This document shows, piece by piece, positions 60,249-64,000 of a DNA stretch of 64,000 bases. The notes under the pieces were generated by a model that worked only from the letters and a program-made list of their open reading frames with translations, was not told the origin of the DNA and did no database searches. Both the position numbers and the translations under genes were made by a program. Source of the stretch: Streptomyces sp. SUK 48 (GTDB lineage: Bacteria > Actinomycetota > Actinomycetes > Streptomycetales > Streptomycetaceae); contig NZ_CP045740.1 in the NCBI RefSeq assembly GCF_009650765.1, forward strand, positions 434,001-498,000. Direction: 5' to 3'. The first letter of the stretch is position 1; every line of letters begins with the position of its first letter.

Positions 60249-61118
60249 GTGATCACCTATTCTCAGTTCGAGGACACCTATCCGAACAACGGCCGCAGAC
60301 TGCCTTCCGAGCCAGCGGTCCGCGAGGTTTCCCCCGCGCGTCCGGTCTGCGCGTTCCTCGGCCCCCTTGAGGTGCGCACCGGCGGCCGTACGCACACCGT
60401 CGGCGGCAACCGGCAGCGCACCCTGCTGGCGGCGCTGCTGGTGAGCCCCGGCCGGCCGCTGGCCGCCGAGCAGCTGTACACCGAGCTGTGGGGGGAGAAC
60501 CCCCCGCCCACCTTCGAGAACTCGCTCCAGGCCCACGTGTACCGGTTACGCCGGACCCTCCAGCAACTGGCCGGACCGGACGGCCGGGCGCCCGAGCTGC
60601 TCACCCGCTCGTCGGGGTACGTACTGGAGCTGGGCGACGAGGAGACCGACGCGGCGGCCTTCCGGCGGCTGGCCGGCCAGGCCCGCTCCTGCGCCCGGCA
60701 CGCCCCCGACCAGGCACTTCGCCTGCTCGACGAGGCGCTGGGCCTGTGGCGCGGGGCGCCCTTCCAGGACGTCGCCCAGGGGCCCATGTCGCAGAGCGTG
60801 GCGCTGGCCCTGGAGGAGGAGCAGCTGTGCGCGGTCGAGGACAAGCTGTGGCTGGAGATACAGCTGGCGGACCCGGTGCACAGCATCAGTGAGCTGAAGC
60901 GCATGCGCACCATCCACCCCTGGCGGGAGCGGCTGACCGAGATGCTCATGCTGGCCCTGTACCGGACCGGGCGGCAGGCCGAGGCGGTGGAGACGTACAA
61001 CAGCACGCGGCACCGGCTGGCGAGCGAGCTGGGCATGGAGCCCTCGCTCAAGCTGCGCCAGCGGCTCCAGCAGATCCTCAACCAGGCGCCCTCGCTGGAC
61101 GCCGCCGTGCCCGCCTAG
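60249..61118 (+). CDS. SARP family transcriptional activator
   Basis: This 289-residue 'small SARP' has an OmpR-type winged helix (about residues 35-130), 'FLGPLEVRTGGRTHTVGGNRQRTLLAALL' to 'ENSLQAHVYRLRRTL', and a bacterial transcriptional activation domain (about 135-280) with 'LWRGAPFQDVAQGP' and 'ALYRTGRQAEAVETYNSTRHRLASELGMEP'. It has no NB-ARC or TPR part. It activates biosynthetic operons by binding 11-bp-spaced heptamers, two sets of which lie in this region. The GTG at 60249 has a perfect AGGAGG ribosome site. Confidence 0.95.
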   Translation: MITYSQFEDTYPNNGRRLPSEPAVREVSPARPVCAFLGPLEVRTGGRTHTVGGNRQRTLLAALLVSPGRPLAAEQLYTELWGENPPPTFENSLQAHVYRLRRTLQQLAGPDGRAPELLTRSSGYVLELGDEETDAAAFRRLAGQARSCARHAPDQALRLLDEALGLWRGAPFQDVAQGPMSQSVALALEEEQLCAVEDKLWLEIQLADPVHSISELKRMRTIHPWRERLTEMLMLALYRTGRQAEAVETYNSTRHRLASELGMEPSLKLRQRLQQILNQAPSLDAAVPA

Positions 61119-61150
61119 GGGCGCCGCGGCCGGCAGCGGCCGGCCATCGA

Positions 61151-61204
61151 CGAGGCTGCGGCAGTACGCCCGGAAACCCCCGGGGGCGTACCGCCGCAGC
61201 CTCG
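61151..61204 (+). terminator. large hairpin after the SARP gene
   Basis: CGAGGCTGCGGC-A-GTACGCC pairs with GGCGTAC-C-GCCGCAGCCTCG (61151-61170 with 61185-61204), with a single mismatch and a 14-base loop. Confidence 0.85.
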
Positions 61205-61438
61205 TTCCTCGTTCCCCCTCCGGGCCCCTTCGGAAGGGGTCCGCGGCGCGTCAGCTCCGTGTCAGCGCATTGCGCGAGACTATTCCTCGCGCATACCCCG
61301 CACAAAATGTCGACGCGAGCACCAAGAGAGCGCTGTCAAAGCGTTATCGGATGCTTTTCTCTTCCGCGTCGGCGAGGGTTTACTTGCCACATCCTTTTCT
61401 ATTGCAATTCTAGTGAGCAAATCTCGGTCTTTGGCTCA

Positions 61439-61480
61439 TCAGTCGTTCTTCAGTCGTCGATCAGCAGTCCTGTCCAGGGT
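61439..61480 (+). promoter_or_regulatory. SARP-type heptamer repeats and -10 box of the monooxygenase gene
   Basis: TCAGTCG (61439-61445), TCAGTCG (61450-61456) and TCAGCAG (61461-61467) have an exact 11-bp period with 4-bp spacers. CAGGGT (61475-61480), one base from TAGGGT, follows after 7 bp. It lies in the AT-richer 395-base leader (61119-61513) that holds no gene. Confidence 0.75.
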
Positions 61481-61513
61481 GGACCGCGAAGAGGCACTAG
61501 GAAGGGGATGACT

Positions 61514-62968
61514 ATGGACGAGGACTTCGAGATCGTCATCATCGGCGCCGGGATGTCGGGCCTCGGCATGGCCGCCCGTCTCAAGGAGGCCGGCCGGCAC
61601 ACGTTCACGGTGCTGGAGAAGGCCGCCTCCATCGGCGGGACCTGGCGCGACAACACGTACCCCGGCGCGGCCTGCGACGTGCAGTCCCACCTGTACTGGT
61701 ACTCCTTCGGCGAGCAGCCCGACTGGAGCCGTACGTACGCCGGGCAGCCGGAGATCCTGCACAACCTTCAACGGTTCGCCGAGAGCCAGGGTCTGACGGA
61801 GCACATCCGCTGCGGCACCGAGGTCACCCAGGCCACCTGGTCGGACGAGGACGGCCGCTGGCACCTGCGCACCGCGCGCGGCGAGCGGCTGCGGGCCCGG
61901 GCGCTGATCACCGCGTGGGGGCAGCTCAACCTGCCGGCCTGGGCGAACATCGAGGGCGCGGAGCGCTTCACCGGGCTCCAGGCGCACACGGCGCGCTGGC
62001 CCGAGGACCTGGATCTGACGGGCAAGCGGGTCGCCTGCATCGGCAGCGCGGCCAGCGCCGTCCAGCTGGTGCCCGCCATCGCGCGGGACACCGGGCGGCT
62101 GACGGTGTTCCAGCGGTCCCCCAACTACCTGCTGCCGCGCCAGGACCAGGCGCTGAGCGACGACGAGCGCGCCGCGCTGCTCGCCGAGCCGCACCGCTAC
62201 GACGAGCTGCGCGAGGGCCTCTACCGCGAGCGCGACGGCTGGGCCGTCGGCCTGCGCGACGACGGCAACCCGGTGCGGGACGAGTTCCTGCGGGTGGCCA
62301 AGGACCACCTGGCCGCACAGGTGGCCGACGCGGGGCTGCGCGAGCGGCTCACCCCCGACTACGCGTTCGGCTGCAAGCGGGTGCTGATCAGCGACGACTA
62401 CTATCCGGCGGTCTCCCGCGACAATGTCGAGCTGGTCTCCGAGCCCATCACCAGGATCGAGCCGGAGGGCGTCAGGACCGCGGACGGGCGGCTGCACGAG
62501 GTCGACGTGATCGTGCACGCCACCGGCTTCCAGCCGCTCGACCGCACCGGCGGGGCGGAGGTCGTCGGACGGGACCTGCTGACGCTGCGCGAGGCGTGGA
62601 AGGACGGCCCCGAGGCGTATCTCGGCGTGTCCGTCAGCGGCTTCCCCAACATGTTCATGCTCTACGGCCCGAACACCAACCTGGGCCACCACTCGATCCT
62701 GTTCATGGTGGAGTGCCAGATCGACTACGTCCTCAAGGCGCTCGGCTCCCTCGACGGCGACCGGAACCGCACCCTGGACGTCGCCCCCGAGGTGCAGCGC
62801 CGGTACAACGAGGAGCTCCAGCGGGACCTGTCGGGTACGGCCTTCGCCGCCGGCTGCGCGAGCTGGTACAAGACGGGCGACGGACGCGTGGTCAACAACT
62901 GGCCCGCCAGCATCGAGGCGTACAAGGAGCGCACCGCCGTCTTCGAGCCGGGGGACTACATCGGCTAG
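61514..62968 (+). CDS. flavin-containing Baeyer-Villiger-type monooxygenase
   Basis: This 484-residue FAD/NADPH enzyme inserts oxygen next to a ketone or oxidises a heteroatom. It has the FAD site 'IVIIGAGMSGLGMAARL', 'GGTWRDNTYPGAACD', the NADPH site 'CIGSAASAVQL' and the BVMO fingerprint in 'FTGLQAHTARWP' near residue 155. It also has 'VIVHATGFQPLD' and the C-terminal 'MLYGPNTNLGHHSI'. Start ATG 61514 is better spaced from GGAAGGGG than ATG 61508. The upstream SARP-type repeats make it a probable SARP target and tailoring enzyme. Confidence 0.93.
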   Translation: MDEDFEIVIIGAGMSGLGMAARLKEAGRHTFTVLEKAASIGGTWRDNTYPGAACDVQSHLYWYSFGEQPDWSRTYAGQPEILHNLQRFAESQGLTEHIRCGTEVTQATWSDEDGRWHLRTARGERLRARALITAWGQLNLPAWANIEGAERFTGLQAHTARWPEDLDLTGKRVACIGSAASAVQLVPAIARDTGRLTVFQRSPNYLLPRQDQALSDDERAALLAEPHRYDELREGLYRERDGWAVGLRDDGNPVRDEFLRVAKDHLAAQVADAGLRERLTPDYAFGCKRVLISDDYYPAVSRDNVELVSEPITRIEPEGVRTADGRLHEVDVIVHATGFQPLDRTGGAEVVGRDLLTLREAWKDGPEAYLGVSVSGFPNMFMLYGPNTNLGHHSILFMVECQIDYVLKALGSLDGDRNRTLDVAPEVQRRYNEELQRDLSGTAFAAGCASWYKTGDGRVVNNWPASIEAYKERTAVFEPGDYIG

Positions 62969-63166
62969 GCGGTCCTCGCCCCGCTCCCGGCCGGGGCTCC
63001 GGGCGGCATCGCGGCCGCGTCGCGTCCGGTGCTCCCGGACGGCGGCGACGCCCCGGTGCCGTCCGGGTGTGCACGGTCGCCGCGCCCCGGCCGTCATCGC
63101 CCGCGCGGCCGGGTTCTCCGCGTCGGGCGACGCCCCCTTGTTCCGATCCCGGGAAGGAAAGAGACC

Positions 63167-64000
63167 ATGGCCTACGACATCGACCCGGAGCTCGCGGCCG
63201 CGCTGGCCGCGCTGCCCAAGGCCCCGAACGGCGCCCTGCTGGACCTTTCCGACATCCCCGCGTGCCGCGAGCGGGTGGCGGCGGCCGAGGCGTGGCTGCC
63301 CGCGCCCGACCCGGACCCGCGCGTCAAGGCCGAGACCCTGAGCCTCCCGCGCCCGGACGGGACCCGGCTCGACGTGCTGATGTTCCACCCCGGCGACACC
63401 GGCCGCGTGCGCCCGGCCCTGCTCTACTTCCACGCCGGCGGCCAGGTCCTCGGCAGCGCCCACGACCGCACGGCCCGCGCGTACGCCGCGGACCTGGCAC
63501 TGCGGCTCGATGTCGTACTGGCCGCGGTCGACTACCGGTTGGCGCCGGAGACCCCGGCACCGGGCGCGGCCGAGGACGGCCATCTGGCCTACACGTACCT
63601 CACCGCGCACGCCGCCGCGCACGGGATCGACCCGGACCGCGTCGGGCTCGCGGGCGCGAGCGGCGGCGGGGCGGTCGCCACGGTCGCCGCGCTGATGATC
63701 CGCGACCGCGGTGAGCGGCGTCCGCGGCTGCTGTCGCTGCACTACCCGATGCTCGACGACCGCAACGAGACCCGCTCCAGCCGGGAGATCACCGGACTCG
63801 GCGTCTGGGACCGGCGGGAGAACCTGTACGCCTGGGCCGCGGTGCTGGGCGACCGCGTGGGGGCGCCGGACGTGCACCCGTACTGCGCGCCCGGCCGCGC
63901 CACCGACCTCGCCGGTCTGCCGGACACCTTCGTCGCCGTGGGCCAGTTCGACGTCTTCCGCGACGAGGACCTCGACTTCGCGCGGCGGTTGATCGACGCC
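63167..64000 (+). CDS. HSL-type alpha/beta hydrolase (3' end outside window)
   Basis: The first 278 residues are visible and the frame is open to the last base. It is a hormone-sensitive-lipase-type esterase. The oxyanion motif is HAGG in 'ALLYFHAGGQVLGSAHD' where HGGG is usual. 'AAVDYRLAPETPAPGAAEDG' follows, then the nucleophile in 'GLAGASGGGAVATVAALM' (GxSxG) and the aspartate region 'FVAVGQFDVFRDEDLDFA'. The final histidine lies outside. ATG 63167 has GGGAAGGAAA upstream. It stands 198 bases after the monooxygenase gene and could hydrolyse the ester that a Baeyer-Villiger enzyme makes. Confidence 0.9.
   Translation, partial: MAYDIDPELAAALAALPKAPNGALLDLSDIPACRERVAAAEAWLPAPDPDPRVKAETLSLPRPDGTRLDVLMFHPGDTGRVRPALLYFHAGGQVLGSAHDRTARAYAADLALRLDVVLAAVDYRLAPETPAPGAAEDGHLAYTYLTAHAAAHGIDPDRVGLAGASGGGAVATVAALMIRDRGERRPRLLSLHYPMLDDRNETRSSREITGLGVWDRRENLYAWAAVLGDRVGAPDVHPYCAPGRATDLAGLPDTFVAVGQFDVFRDEDLDFARRLIDA

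Noticed and set aside
61407..61412. Perfect TAGAAT -10 box on the minus strand
   Set aside because: No minus-strand gene lies to its left before the convergent SARP gene, so it is probably chance in an AT-rich stretch.
1..64000. Mobile elements, attachment sites, tRNA or rRNA genes
   Set aside because: I found no transposase, integrase, terminal inverted repeats, tRNA cloverleaf or rRNA segment on either strand by reading.

Overview
The window is typical actinobacterial chromosome and most probably comes from a Streptomyces. It is about 70% GC or more with strong third-position GC, and uses many GTG and TTG starts and 1-4 base start/stop overlaps. It carries genus-typical families: a subtilisin-inhibitor (SSI), mycothiol-dependent formaldehyde dehydrogenase, DUF574, DUF6479 and DUF4232 proteins, SpoIIE-type phosphatases and a SARP regulator. 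I see no rRNA, tRNA, CRISPR array, insertion sequence, phage gene or attachment site.

Region 1-12 kb is housekeeping and stress metabolism. It holds the end of a Calx-beta protein, a PPOX protein behind a PLP C-S lyase/aminotransferase, a DUF574 methyltransferase, a secreted L,D-transpeptidase and an SDR. These are followed by a mycothiol formaldehyde-detoxification pair, an acyltransferase-like protein without its catalytic serine, folD behind a clear ZTP riboswitch, and a zinc alcohol dehydrogenase broken by a one-base frameshift. Region 12.3-18.3 kb is a cox-like molybdenum hydroxylase operon (S-L-M-D-E order, form II signature). Its MoxR gene is frameshifted and its VWA gene probably is too. 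Region 18.3-24.1 kb holds a GNAT, a phosphoesterase, MarR with an isochorismatase-like hydrolase, small conserved proteins and a GAF/PAS/SpoIIE phosphatase.

Region 24.5-35.2 kb is the most unusual part: a peptide maturation and export locus. A 71-residue double-glycine precursor with a cysteine-free core is followed by an attenuator-like hairpin, an HlyD-type adaptor, a C39-peptidase ABC exporter and the NHLM-type second ABC protein. Next come a 33-residue very acidic peptide with a strong ribosome binding site and its own long hairpin, a tandem heme-oxygenase-like (HO-like) metalloenzyme, a short aldehyde-dehydrogenase/LuxC-like protein and an MFS exporter. No known RiPP modifying enzyme (LanM, YcaO, radical SAM) is present. 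The likely logic is cleavage and export of peptide A by the ABC system, and chemistry on a small molecule or on peptide B by the oxidase/dehydrogenase-like pair.

Region 35.2-59 kb is mixed. It includes envelope functions (YihY, a lipid glycosyltransferase, a polysaccharide deacetylase), an EmrB-type MFS gene under two GAAACG palindromes, and an operon of an HO-like iron enzyme, a PrmC-like methyltransferase and a CDGSH protein. It also has an SSI with lysine at P1, a ribbon-helix-helix/degenerate-Fic pair, a second SpoIIE phosphatase, an ECF sigma factor facing a Ser/Thr kinase, transporters, and a GH114 lipoprotein with a probable leaderless promoter.

Region 58.1-64 kb looks like the edge of a biosynthetic gene cluster: type II thioesterase, LLM flavin monooxygenase, SARP activator, Baeyer-Villiger monooxygenase and an esterase cut by the window end. 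Two promoters here each carry three heptamers at an exact 11-bp period with a -10-like hexamer 7 bp downstream, as expected for SARP targets.
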